Shown here piece after piece: positions 6,863-15,732 of a stretch of 64,000 nt of DNA. The notes beneath the pieces are model-generated. The model did no database searches. It worked only from the letters and a program-made list of their open reading frames with translations, and was not told where the DNA came from. The first letter of the stretch is position 1. Every line of letters starts with the position of its first letter. The stretch spans positions 1 to 64,000 of the forward strand of contig JAZQMQ010000023.1 in assembly GCA_045543555.1 (NCBI GenBank), read 5' to 3'. A program made the position numbers and the translations under genes. This DNA is from Colimorpha_A sp045543555 (GTDB lineage: Bacteria; Bacillota; Clostridia; Oscillospirales; CAG-272).

Positions 6863-9445
6863 GTGAAAAAGAAAATCACCATTGGCATTTTAGCGCACGT
6901 TGATGCGGGAAAAACCACGCTCAGCGAGGCTTTGCTTTACGCATCGGGTAAGATTCGCACCTTGGGGCGAGTTGATCACAAAAATACATTCCTCGACACC
7001 AATATAATTGAGCGCGAGCGCGGAATTACAATTTTTTCAAAGCAAGCGAGATTTTCAAGTGAAAATTGCAGCTTTATTCTCCTTGACACTCCCGGACACG
7101 TTGATTTTTCGGCAGAAACGGAACGAACTCTTGCGCTCCTTGATTACGCTATACTTGTTATAAGTGCATCGGACGGTGTGCAAAATCACACACGAACACT
7201 TTGGCAGCTGCTTGAGCATTACGGCGTACCTACCTTTATCTTTGTTAACAAATGCGATCTCGCGGTAAAAATGAAGGAAGATATAGAAAAAGATCTTTCG
7301 AATATTCTGTCGAGCTTATGCGTTGGTTTTCTTGAGGCGCAGAACCGCGAAGAGCTTGAAGAAAAGCTGGCATTCGTACACGAGGACTTTATGGACAGCT
7401 TCCTTGCTGGAGAGGGCATAGATGACAGCGACATTGCTTATCTTATCAGCAACCGTCAGCTTTTTCCTTGTCTTTTCGGCTCGGCTTTGCATATGCAGGG
7501 CATAGATTACCTGCTTGATACGTTGGACAGATATACCCTGTCCCCCATCTATGAAAAAGACGTATTTGGAGCGAAGGTCTACAAAATTGCGCATATCGGA
7601 ACGACTCGATTGACGTATATGAAGATAACGAGCGGGGCGCTATCGGTACGCGATGAGATAAAATACCTTTCCGAAGACGGCGCACGCATTTGCGAGAAAG
7701 CAAGTCAAATACGGCTTTATTCGGGCGACAAATTTGAGCAGACAGAAGTAGCTTCGGCAGGTGAGATCTGTGCGGTGATCGGACTATCCTCGTCCTACGT
7801 CGGTCAGGGCTTAGGACTCGAGCAGAATACCGCCAAGCCGCTTCTCGAGCCGGTTTTGTCCTACGCCATACAGCTTCCGCCCGATTGCGACACTAGGATA
7901 TATTTCCCCAAGCTCAAGGAGCTCGAGGAGGAAGAACCGTCCTTGCATCTCATGTGGAACGAGGAGCTTTCGCAAATTGAAGCCAGACTTATGGGCGAGG
8001 TACAGATCGAGCTTTTGCAACGGCTTATCAGTGACCGTTTTTCCATTGAATGCACTCTCGGTGCAGGCAAAATACTGTACAAGGAAAAGGCCTCGCAAAA
8101 AGCCATCGGCGTAGGTCATTTCGAGCCGCTTCGCCACTATGCCGAAGTGCAGCTGCTTATTGAACCTCAACCCAAGGGCACGGGACTCATATTCGACACA
8201 AATCTGCCCGAAAACCTCCTGGGCCTCAATTGGCAAAGGCTTATATTGACCCATCTATATGAAAAAGACCATCGCGGAATTCTTACGGGATCCCTGCTTA
8301 CAGACACGAAAATCACCCTCGTGGCAGGCAAGGCGCACCTTAAGCACACAGAGGGCGGAGATTTCCGCGAAGCGACCTACAGAGCGGTAAGACACGGACT
8401 TATGAAATCGGGCTGTACCCTGCTCGAGCCGTACTACAAATTCCGCCTTGAAATACCGACATCCTGCGTAGGCAGGGCTATGTCCGACCTTCAGGCTCGT
8501 TTTGCGGATTTCACCCTTGAGGATTCGGACACGGAGCGCACCTTGATATGCGGACGGGCGCCGGTATCCACCCTTTTCGATTATTCGAAAGACGTAATTG
8601 CATACACCAGAGGACAAGGCAGACTCTTTTGTGTTTCGGACGGATACGAGCCGTGCCACGATCCTGATAATATAGTCTCACAAACAGGATACGATCCCGA
8701 GGCTGACCTTGAAAATCCTCCTCATTCCGTATTTTGTGCTCACGGTGCGGGATTTACAGTACATTGGAGCGAGGTTGACAGCTATAAGCATCTTGAGGTT
8801 GACCTTGAGGATTCGTCGACGGGAGCGATAATACCTAAAGCATCGACCTTGGCGCGTAAATACAGCATAAGCGATGAGGAGCTTGAGGCAATAATGCTCC
8901 GATTATACGGCCCGATAAAGCGAATGCAATACAACGAGCCGAAAACGATGTCCTGGGGCAAAAAAGAAAAACCACACAAGCCCAAATCTCTGCGCTCACA
9001 GAGAAATTTGGTGATAATTGACGGCTACAATCTTATATATTCCGATGAAAAACTGAAAAGCACTTCCCTGTTCAGTCTTGAAAAGGCGCGCGACGAGCTT
9101 ATGGACTTGCTCAGCAGCTATGTTTCCTACACGAAAACAGAGCTTATTCTGGTCTTTGATGCGCATCTTGTGAAAGACGGCGCGGGATCGGAGTTTGTCC
9201 GTGACGGCTTCAAGGTCGTATTCACAAAAACCGATCAGACAGCAGACACATATATCGAAAAAATGATGCACGATCTTGGCCCCGATTACAGCATAAGAAT
9301 GGTGACCAACGACCGACTTCTGCAGTTTTCCGCGGTTCATTCGGGTATTTCCCGTATGACCACCAAGGAATTTCTCGAAGATCTGACGCGCGTCGGTAAC
9401 GAAATTACCGAATTCATAAAAAAGCTTTCGGAAAGCAAAATTTGA
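6863..9445 (+). CDS. TetM-like ribosomal GTPase fused to Rae1/YacP-type NYN ribonuclease
   Basis: The frame can be opened at a TTG at 6845, but AAAGGAGG at 6848-6855 points to GTG at 6863 (860 residues). Residues ~1-650 form a translational GTPase of the ribosomal-protection family: G1 AHVDAGKT, G3 DTPGH, G4 NKCD, then EF-G-like domains II-V. From ~715 to the end is a YacP-like NYN domain with all expected acidic positions: IIDGYN, LVFDAHLVK, TADTYIE, TNDR. Free-standing Rae1 in Bacillus is a ribosome-dependent endonuclease acting in the A site, the same site to which TetM-type factors bind. The protein is therefore probably a ribosome-targeted GTPase delivering an mRNA nuclease. Tetracycline resistance cannot be concluded. 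Confidence 0.88.
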   Translation: MKKKITIGILAHVDAGKTTLSEALLYASGKIRTLGRVDHKNTFLDTNIIERERGITIFSKQARFSSENCSFILLDTPGHVDFSAETERTLALLDYAILVISASDGVQNHTRTLWQLLEHYGVPTFIFVNKCDLAVKMKEDIEKDLSNILSSLCVGFLEAQNREELEEKLAFVHEDFMDSFLAGEGIDDSDIAYLISNRQLFPCLFGSALHMQGIDYLLDTLDRYTLSPIYEKDVFGAKVYKIAHIGTTRLTYMKITSGALSVRDEIKYLSEDGARICEKASQIRLYSGDKFEQTEVASAGEICAVIGLSSSYVGQGLGLEQNTAKPLLEPVLSYAIQLPPDCDTRIYFPKLKELEEEEPSLHLMWNEELSQIEARLMGEVQIELLQRLISDRFSIECTLGAGKILYKEKASQKAIGVGHFEPLRHYAEVQLLIEPQPKGTGLIFDTNLPENLLGLNWQRLILTHLYEKDHRGILTGSLLTDTKITLVAGKAHLKHTEGGDFREATYRAVRHGLMKSGCTLLEPYYKFRLEIPTSCVGRAMSDLQARFADFTLEDSDTERTLICGRAPVSTLFDYSKDVIAYTRGQGRLFCVSDGYEPCHDPDNIVSQTGYDPEADLENPPHSVFCAHGAGFTVHWSEVDSYKHLEVDLEDSSTGAIIPKASTLARKYSISDEELEAIMLRLYGPIKRMQYNEPKTMSWGKKEKPHKPKSLRSQRNLVIIDGYNLIYSDEKLKSTSLFSLEKARDELMDLLSSYVSYTKTELILVFDAHLVKDGAGSEFVRDGFKVVFTKTDQTADTYIEKMMHDLGPDYSIRMVTNDRLLQFSAVHSGISRMTTKEFLEDLTRVGNEITEFIKKLSESKI

Positions 9446-9461
9446 GCGGTCAAACGAAAAT

Positions 9462-9506
9462 AAAGAAGCGATAAGCATTTCTGCTTACCGCTTCTTTGCA
9501 TTTTTT
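9462..9506. terminator. Terminator between convergent genes
   Basis: A 16-base inverted repeat (AAAGAAGCGATAAGCA with one mismatch, 4-base loop) at 9462-9497 is followed by TTTTTT at 9501-9506. It ends the GTPase-ribonuclease transcript and faces the convergent remnant gene. Confidence 0.85.
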
Positions 9507-9535
9507 ATAACACATGAGTTTTATTGGTCGGTCAA

Positions 9536-9924
9536 TTATTTTTTATCCTTCTTCTTTGCGAAAATGATGAATAACACAATTCCGCCGACTACTACGACCG
9601 CAATTACGATCCACAGCCAAGCAAGGTCTGTTCCCTTGCCGTTTTTCGACTCGGTATCGCCGTCATCGGTCGTGATCTCGGGATCAGTTGTTCCGGAATT
9701 ATCGGTCGTATCGGCAGATATATACGTGCCACAGGTATCGCACTTGCAGTCGTTGTCGAAATCATTTTGCTCTGTGACAGTTCTTACAGCGCCGCATACG
9801 GTACACTCATACCAATGCTTATTGTCGTCTGACTTATATGAGCTTTCGTAAGGATGTGTTACCTCTCTTAGGCAATCAGCAAGCCCACGGATGCCGCAAG
9901 ACATATTGAATAATCTATTTCCAT
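9536..9924 (-). pseudogene. Remnant of a surface protein with Cys-rich repeat and C-terminal anchor
   Basis: The readable frame (9536-9904) encodes WYECTVCG and CDTCG motifs, a Thr/Asp/Ser-rich spacer, one transmembrane helix and a KKKDKK tail. This is the C-terminal end typical of large clostridial secreted repeat proteins. A strong ribosome site (GGGGAGGTG) precedes an ATG at 9922-9924, but that ATG is in a different frame and stops after 18 codons. The fragment has no signal peptide. I read it as the 3' remnant of a longer gene, truncated and frameshifted, though a tiny membrane protein cannot be excluded. Confidence 0.55.
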
Positions 9925-10151
9925 AGGTTCACCTCCCCTTAAAATTCACAAGCGTAAACCTTTGCCGCGTTATTGTTACATATAATCAAAAATAAATCAA
10001 GGCGTTTCCTTATATTCGTAGTTTCCCCGATCTTGCCAAGGACTATACGGTTACGAGTGCGTGTGAGCCTCCTCAAAAACCGCATTCAGCATTTAAATTG
10101 ACCGTCGTCAGCATCATTTAAACATTAAATCACAAATGTCCCTATTAACAC

Positions 10152-10180
10152 TTGATTCGTCCGTGTGAATATGATATAAT
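10152..10180 (+). promoter_or_regulatory. Sigma-A promoter of the nucleoside-salvage operon
   Basis: TTGATT at 10152-10157 and TATAAT at 10175-10180 have a 17-base spacer. The 5' region from 9925 to here shows no gene or hairpin of note. It should drive tdk through surE. Confidence 0.78.
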
Positions 10181-10215
10181 GAAGTATAATGGTTCTTACG
10201 TATGGGGGATTGGCA

Positions 10216-10797
10216 GTGGCAAAGTTATATTTCAAATACGGCGCAATGGGGTCGTGTAAAACTGCTCAGGCGCTAACGACAAAATTCAATTACGAGGAAC
10301 GCGGCATGAACGTTTGGCTTATTAAGCCATCTACAGACGACAGAGACGGTAGCGATATAGTTAAATCCCGTATCGGACTCACCGCTCCTTGCAGCAGCAT
10401 TCCGCAGACAATGGATATTTATCGGGAATTTATGGACAAGCATGGTGATGTCGACGTCATCATAGCCGATGAGTGTCAGTTCTTCACCGAACAACAGATC
10501 GATCAGCTTCGTCTCATAGTTAATGAATGCGATGTTCCCGTGCTTTGCTTTGGCCTGCGCACCGATTTCTTGTGTCATCTGTTCACGGGCAGCAAACGCT
10601 TATTTGAGGTAGCGGATTCCATAACCGAAATAAAAACGATCTGCTCCTGCGGAGCAAAAGCAACCGTAAATGCAAGATTTGATGCCAATATGCAGGTCGT
10701 CACCGAGGGTGCACAGATCATGATTGGCGGTAATGAGAGCTATATAGCCATGTGCCACCGTTGCTGGTGCGAAAAAATCAAACACAAAAGTGTATAA
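10216..10797 (+). CDS. tdk: Thymidine kinase
   Basis: Phosphorylates (deoxy)thymidine to dTMP with ATP in the cytoplasm. A GTG at 10216, preceded by GGGGGA, gives the usual family opening MAKLYFKYGAMG; the upstream in-frame ATG at 10189 would add nine unlikely residues. The P-loop reads GAMGSCKT, with Cys where Gly or Ser is usual. The Walker B region is IIADECQFF, the lasso region holds the zinc cysteines CSCG and CHRC. At 193 residues it has normal length. It is the first gene of a salvage operon with deoC 12 bases downstream. Confidence 0.93.
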   Translation: MAKLYFKYGAMGSCKTAQALTTKFNYEERGMNVWLIKPSTDDRDGSDIVKSRIGLTAPCSSIPQTMDIYREFMDKHGDVDVIIADECQFFTEQQIDQLRLIVNECDVPVLCFGLRTDFLCHLFTGSKRLFEVADSITEIKTICSCGAKATVNARFDANMQVVTEGAQIMIGGNESYIAMCHRCWCEKIKHKSV

Positions 10798-10809
10798 AAG
10801 GAGATAATT

Positions 10810-11478
10810 ATGACTATCAAAGAGATTCTCGAAAAGTGTGATCATACTCTGTTAGCGCAGGGCGCTGCTTGGACCGATATCAAGGCTATCTGTGATGACG
10901 GAATTCGATACAACACAGCTTCCGTATGCATTCCCGCATCACACGTAAAGCAGGCTAAGGAATATGTAGGCGACAAGCTCGCTATCTGTACAGTTATCGG
11001 CTTCCCAAACGGCTATTCCACTACCGCTGTAAAGATTTTTGAATGTAAGGACGCTTTGGCAAACGGAGCTGATGAGATCGATACCGTTATTAACATAGGT
11101 CATCTTAAGGCAGGAATGTACGATGAGATACTTTTCGAGCTAAGTGAGCTAAAAAAAGCCTGTGGTGACAAAATACTCAAGGTTATAATCGAGACCTGCC
11201 TTCTCACAGAAGCAGAAAAGATCAAGATGTGTGAGCTTGTCACCAAATCCGGAGCTGATTTCATCAAAACCTCCACGGGATTTTCCACCGGCGGAGCTAC
11301 ACTTGAGGACGTAGCACTCTTAGCCAAGCACATTGGCGAGGGAGTACAGATCAAAGCCGCAGGCGGCATTTCTTCCCTTGCAGACGCCGAAGCATTTATC
11401 AATCTTGGCGCAACGCGTCTCGGAACCAGCAGAATAGTAAAGATTGCAAAAAACGAAGAAAACAATTCTGCTTACTAA
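10810..11478 (+). CDS. deoC: Deoxyribose-phosphate aldolase
   Basis: Cleaves 2-deoxyribose 5-phosphate to glyceraldehyde 3-phosphate and acetaldehyde, the step that feeds deoxynucleoside sugar into glycolysis. The 222-residue class I aldolase barrel shows the catalytic Schiff-base lysine in DFIKTSTGF and the phosphate-binding GGISS loop. AAAAGGAG lies properly before the ATG. It is followed closely by deoD, so the phosphorolysis and aldol steps are co-expressed. Confidence 0.95.
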   Translation: MTIKEILEKCDHTLLAQGAAWTDIKAICDDGIRYNTASVCIPASHVKQAKEYVGDKLAICTVIGFPNGYSTTAVKIFECKDALANGADEIDTVINIGHLKAGMYDEILFELSELKKACGDKILKVIIETCLLTEAEKIKMCELVTKSGADFIKTSTGFSTGGATLEDVALLAKHIGEGVQIKAAGGISSLADAEAFINLGATRLGTSRIVKIAKNEENNSAY

Positions 11479-11488
11479 GGAGGACACT

Positions 11489-12211
11489 ATGACTGATCAA
11501 CACACCCCACATATCAAAGCAACCTCATCGGATTTTGCCAAAACCGTGCTTATGCCCGGTGATCCGCTTCGTTCCAAATTTGTTGCGGAAAATTTTCTTT
11601 GCGACCCCAAGCTGATCAATAACGTACGCGGTATCCAAGGCTACACCGGTACGTATAACGGTGTGCCTGTTACAGTTATGGCAAGTGGAATGGGTATGCC
11701 GTCGATTGGAATTTATTCCTATGAGCTTTTCAACTTCTTTGGCGTTGAAAACATCATCCGTATCGGTTCTGCAGGCGGACTTGCAGACAGCGTTCAGCTC
11801 CGCGACATAATAATCGGTATGGGCGCATGCACCAACTCCGCATATCAGGATCAGTATAATCTGAACGGTAATTTTGCTCCAATTGCCAGCTTCGAGCTCC
11901 TTTCCCACGCGGTAGATGAGGCAAAAGCAATAGGCGTACGTTATCAGGTAGGAAACCTTTTATCCTCCGACGTATTCTATCACGCTGACCCTAACTTTAA
12001 TCAGGGTTGGTATAAGATGGGAGTCCTCGGAGTTGAAATGGAGGCTGCAGCGTTGTATATGAACGCAGCCGCGGCAGGTAAACGAGCGCTTGCGATCTGT
12101 ACTGTATCCGATCACATTCTGCGCGGTGAAGCACTTGATGCGGACGCACGTCAGAACACGTTTACAGACATGATGACCATTGCCTTAAACGTGGCAGTTA
12201 AAATGTCCTGA
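11489..12211 (+). CDS. deoD: Purine-nucleoside phosphorylase, DeoD type
   Basis: Phosphorolyses purine (deoxy)nucleosides to base plus (deoxy)ribose 1-phosphate. The frame extends upstream into deoC, but AAGGAGGAC at 11478-11486 fixes the start at 11489 (240 residues, normal for the hexameric family). Diagnostic segments are LMPGDPLRSKF, the GSAGG phosphate site, GVEMEAAALY and the catalytic Asp in VSDHI. A 90-base gap with weak promoter-like sequence separates it from udk. Confidence 0.95.
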   Translation: MTDQHTPHIKATSSDFAKTVLMPGDPLRSKFVAENFLCDPKLINNVRGIQGYTGTYNGVPVTVMASGMGMPSIGIYSYELFNFFGVENIIRIGSAGGLADSVQLRDIIIGMGACTNSAYQDQYNLNGNFAPIASFELLSHAVDEAKAIGVRYQVGNLLSSDVFYHADPNFNQGWYKMGVLGVEMEAAALYMNAAAAGKRALAICTVSDHILRGEALDADARQNTFTDMMTIALNVAVKMS

Positions 12212-12302
12212 TCGTTTTGCGCGTCTTAATTACGCTTGTTTTTTGACATTGATCTGACGTATCGATCTGTATCCAATTATCACAATTAAGGAGGTTCGTC
12301 AT

Positions 12303-12944
12303 ATGAGCAAATGCTTATTCATAGGTATCGCGGGTGGCTCGGGTAGCGGAAAAACAACACTTGCAAAGCACTTGGCTGACCATTTCGGAAGCCGTCTTTC
12401 TCTTCTGCGCCATGATGATTATTATAAAGAACAGAGCAACCTGCCCATTGAGAAACGTGCCGCACTTAATTTTGATCATCCCGATGCTTTTGATACCGAT
12501 CTTCTGATATGGCATCTTGATGAATTACGACAGGGGAACAGCATCACCTGTCCGGTTTACGATTACACAAAGCACGACCGCAGCTCCACAGTTCGCACGG
12601 TCAACCCCACGGACGTCATTCTCCTTGAGGGCATTCTGATTTTTGAGAATCCCGAGATCTTGCGCCGTCTGGACATTAAAATTTTTGTTGATACCGATGC
12701 CGACGTGCGCATTTTGCGCAGGATCAGACGCGACGTTTTAGAGCGAGGACGCGATCTTGAATCCGTCATATCTAAATATCTTGCCACGGTAAAGCCCATG
12801 CACGAAGCCTTTGTTGAGCCAAGCAAGAGAAGTGCAGATATCATTGTGCCGGAGGGCGGTATGAACCGCGTGGCACTTGAAATGATCATAGATCGGATCG
12901 TTTCACACCTAAATCGGAAAGGAAGCAATACCACTTATGTTTGA
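12303..12944 (+). CDS. udk: Uridine kinase
   Basis: Phosphorylates uridine and cytidine to UMP and CMP. The P-loop is GIAGGSGSGKTT near the N-terminus; the RHDDYYK motif and the DHPDAFD segment are typical of the uridine kinase family. At 213 residues it is of usual length. TTAAGGAGG precedes the ATG. Its last codons overlap the following DHH gene by eight bases, so both are translationally linked. Confidence 0.93.
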   Translation: MSKCLFIGIAGGSGSGKTTLAKHLADHFGSRLSLLRHDDYYKEQSNLPIEKRAALNFDHPDAFDTDLLIWHLDELRQGNSITCPVYDYTKHDRSSTVRTVNPTDVILLEGILIFENPEILRRLDIKIFVDTDADVRILRRIRRDVLERGRDLESVISKYLATVKPMHEAFVEPSKRSADIIVPEGGMNRVALEMIIDRIVSHLNRKGSNTTYV

Positions 12945-13878
12945 AGCAATATATGAGCTGATCCGTCAGTATCCGCGTATCATCATACACAGACACAAAA
13001 ATCCCGACGGAGATGCTCTTGGCGCTCAGTTGGGGCTGAAACAGATTTTGTGCGAGAATTATCCCGATAAAGAGATATTTGCCGTTGGCGATATGACGTC
13101 ACGCTATGCATTTATGGCAAATGAGCCGATGAATGATGTTGCAGACAGTGCTTATCAAGGCGCACTTGCTATTTTGCTTGATAGCGCCACACCGCCTTTA
13201 ATTAGTGATGACAGATATACCCTGGCATCCGCCACTGCGCGCATAGATCATCACGTTTTCTGCGAAAAATTCACCGATGCCGAAGTGATCGATACGTCCT
13301 TTGAAAGCTGTTGCGGAATGATTGCCGCAATGGCTATGGAGTGTGGCTTTAAGCTTTCTCCCAAATCTGCTAAATCGCTTTATACCGGTATGATAACCGA
13401 TTCGGGCAGATTCCGCTATGACTCGACCACCTCCAAAACCTTCCGTTTGGCATCGTTTTTGATGGAACAGGGCTTTAATACCACAGATATTTACCAAAAT
13501 CTCTACGCCGACGAGCTGTCTATGATGCAGCTTCGCGCAAAGTACGTTTTAAAAATCCGGACAACTAAGCAAAGGGTTGCATATATCTATACACCGATCG
13601 AAGAAGCGAAGAGCTACGGGGTTGACGATTTTACACTATCACGTGGCATGGTGAACGTTATGTCGGATATACGCGGCATCGATACCTGGGTCAATTTTAC
13701 GGAAAGCGAAAACGGTGTGCTTTGCGAAATAAGATCAAATCGGCATAATATCAACCCAATTGCCACTAAATACGGAGGCGGAGGTCATCAAAAGGCAAGC
13801 GGAGCTACTTTAAAGAACAAGAATGAGGCGATGGCATTGCTTGAAGATCTAAAAGCTCTCTCGGAGGTAAATTCATGA
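12937..13878 (+). CDS. DHH-family phosphoesterase, NrnA-like, copy 1
   Basis: A 313-residue cytoplasmic phosphoesterase of the DHH-DHHA1 family, which includes NrnA (nanoRNase and pAp phosphatase). Metal motifs are HRHKNPDGDALG near the N-terminus, a conserved Asp in LLDSAT, the IDHH motif near residue 105, and the substrate-binding GGGGHQKASGA near the C-terminus. It should degrade short oligonucleotides to 5'-mononucleotides. The neighbouring salvage genes fit a role in recycling. It is coupled to copy 2 by ATGA. Confidence 0.88.
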   Translation: MFEAIYELIRQYPRIIIHRHKNPDGDALGAQLGLKQILCENYPDKEIFAVGDMTSRYAFMANEPMNDVADSAYQGALAILLDSATPPLISDDRYTLASATARIDHHVFCEKFTDAEVIDTSFESCCGMIAAMAMECGFKLSPKSAKSLYTGMITDSGRFRYDSTTSKTFRLASFLMEQGFNTTDIYQNLYADELSMMQLRAKYVLKIRTTKQRVAYIYTPIEEAKSYGVDDFTLSRGMVNVMSDIRGIDTWVNFTESENGVLCEIRSNRHNINPIATKYGGGGHQKASGATLKNKNEAMALLEDLKALSEVNS

Positions 13879-14858
13879 ATATAACGAAGGCACGCGAGGT
13901 GCTCGAAAAAATAAAGGAATACGATCGAATAATCATTTTCCGTCATTTCAGACCTGATGGAGACGCAGTGGGCTCCACAAAGGGCCTACAGAGAATATTA
14001 CAGCTCAGCTTTCCCGAAAAAGAAGTGATACTGCAAAATTGCGATTCCTCCGATTATCTCGCCTTTCTCGGCGATGAGGAGGAATTGTTGAGCGAGGAGC
14101 TTTATGCTGATGCTTTGGGTATTGTGATAGATACCGCAACCACATCGCGTATTTCAAATCAGAAATATGCTCTTTGCAAGGAACTGATCAAGATAGATCA
14201 TCATATAGAGACCGAAACATACGGAGATATTAGCTTGGTTGAGGAAGAGCGTTCCTCGTCATGCGAGCTGATTGCTGCGTTCTACAGCACTATGCAAGAT
14301 GAATTGAAGATCGACACCGAGGCTGCAACTTATCTGTACGCAGGTATGGTTACCGATTCGGGACGTTTTCGCTTCCGTTCGGTATCCGGAGACACAATGC
14401 GTCTTGCGGGAATGCTGCTTGACCTGGGTATCGATACAGACACTCTCTATGCGCATCTGTATATGAAGGAGTTTGATGAATTCAGGTTTCAAGGATACGT
14501 TCTGAATAATATAAAAATCACAGAAAACGGCGTTTCATATATTTATATCGACAAAGCTACAATGGATGCATACGGTCTGTCCTATGAGCAGGCATCCGCG
14601 TGCGTTTCATATATGGATTCAATAAAAAACAGCCTTATCTGGATCGCTTTTATTGATACCGATAATGCTGATGATATTCGTGTTCGTCTTCGCTCCCGTT
14701 TTGTAACCGTCAACAAGCTCGCGGAAAAATACGAAGGCGGCGGCCATGCCTGTGCAAGCGGCGCGACGGTACATAGCCTTGAGCAGATGCAGGAGCTTAT
14801 AAATGAGGCGGATGTTCTTCTCGGAGATTATAAGGAAATAAACGAAGGATGGCTATAA
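13875..14858 (+). CDS. DHH-family phosphoesterase, NrnA-like, copy 2
   Basis: A 327-residue paralogue of the preceding gene with the same order of motifs: FRHFRPDGDAVGS, an Asp in IVIDTAT, IDHH, and EGGGHACASGA. All metal ligands look intact in both copies, so neither is evidently dead; the substrate loops differ. The start has GGAGG six bases upstream. The stop overlaps the surE ATG (TAATG). A pair of such enzymes could form a heterodimer or split oligo-RNA and pAp/dinucleotide substrates; that is inference. Confidence 0.87.
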   Translation: MNITKAREVLEKIKEYDRIIIFRHFRPDGDAVGSTKGLQRILQLSFPEKEVILQNCDSSDYLAFLGDEEELLSEELYADALGIVIDTATTSRISNQKYALCKELIKIDHHIETETYGDISLVEEERSSSCELIAAFYSTMQDELKIDTEAATYLYAGMVTDSGRFRFRSVSGDTMRLAGMLLDLGIDTDTLYAHLYMKEFDEFRFQGYVLNNIKITENGVSYIYIDKATMDAYGLSYEQASACVSYMDSIKNSLIWIAFIDTDNADDIRVRLRSRFVTVNKLAEKYEGGGHACASGATVHSLEQMQELINEADVLLGDYKEINEGWL

Positions 14859-15574
14859 TGAGAATACTCATAACAAATGACGATGGCATTCATTCCCCCG
14901 TTCTTCCTCTTCTTGCAAAATGGGTTGAGAGATTAGGCGAGGTTACCATCGCTGCTCCCAAGGCAGAACAAAGCGGAAAGAGTCAAGCGATCAATTTTAC
15001 CCATGATATCGAGATCACCAAGGTGGAGATCGCGACCGGGATAACAGGTTACGCGGTAGACTCAACTCCCGCGGACTGTGTGCGCTTTGGAGTACACGGA
15101 CTTAAGCAGAATTACGACCTGATCATATCGGGTATAAATCGCGGATATAATCTTGGCGACGATATTGTATATTCCGGCACCTGCGGTGCAATTTTTGAAG
15201 GCGCAAGAATGGGAATAAACGGTCTTGCCGTTTCATCGGATGTTGATGATCTTATGAATGCTCCCGATTATATGGAAAGAATTTGGGAATTTATCAAGGA
15301 AAAAGAGCTTTATACTCATAATCCGATATATAACGTGAATATTCCCCCCAATCCCCGAGGCATCAGGATCACAAAGCAAGGCGGTATGTATTACTGTGAC
15401 ACCTTCACACACAAAGGCGGGCATCTGTACGTACAAACGGGCGATATTAAGCAGGATTCGGGAAACGATCCCACCTCCGATATAAATACGGTGCGCGAAG
15501 GTGTAATATCGGTAACACCCCTTATCGCGACCCGCACCGAAATGTCCGTATTTAAAAAATTGGGTTCAATTTAA
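14858..15574 (+). CDS. surE: 5'/3'-nucleotidase SurE
   Basis: Dephosphorylates nucleoside monophosphates with divalent metal. The start at ATG 14858, overlapping the previous stop, gives the standard opening MRILITNDDGIHSP; a frame start at 14849 would add three residues. The second signature, SGINRGYNLGDD followed by YSGT, is present. At 238 residues it has normal length. It closes the operon: DHH enzymes make mononucleotides, SurE makes nucleosides, DeoD and DeoC process them. Confidence 0.94.
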   Translation: MRILITNDDGIHSPVLPLLAKWVERLGEVTIAAPKAEQSGKSQAINFTHDIEITKVEIATGITGYAVDSTPADCVRFGVHGLKQNYDLIISGINRGYNLGDDIVYSGTCGAIFEGARMGINGLAVSSDVDDLMNAPDYMERIWEFIKEKELYTHNPIYNVNIPPNPRGIRITKQGGMYYCDTFTHKGGHLYVQTGDIKQDSGNDPTSDINTVREGVISVTPLIATRTEMSVFKKLGSI

Positions 15575-15583
15575 TATAAAAAG

Positions 15584-15617
15584 ATCTGTAAATATCAATA
15601 ATTTACAGATTTTTTTA
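15584..15617 (+). terminator. Rho-independent terminator of the salvage operon
   Basis: A 10-base perfect stem (ATCTGTAAAT, loop ATCAATA) at 15584-15610 runs straight into a T tract to 15617, ten bases after the surE stop. Confidence 0.85.
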
Positions 15618-15732
15618 TATTTATGCGGCGCGGAGCCACTCGTTTTTGGGAACGTAATAGTAAATATTTACATTTAGTGTTTGTCTCTGACAGAAGCTTG
15701 CGAACGCTACCGAAACATAAGGAGAGGGCCCT

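Noticed and set aside
6863..9445. Two separate genes (GTPase and nuclease)
   Set aside because: No stop or internal ribosome site separates the domains; the linker is continuous in one frame.
6863..9445. Acquired tetracycline-resistance gene
   Set aside because: Homology to the TetM group is clear, but the protein lacks the typical leader region and carries a nuclease domain; resistance cannot be claimed.
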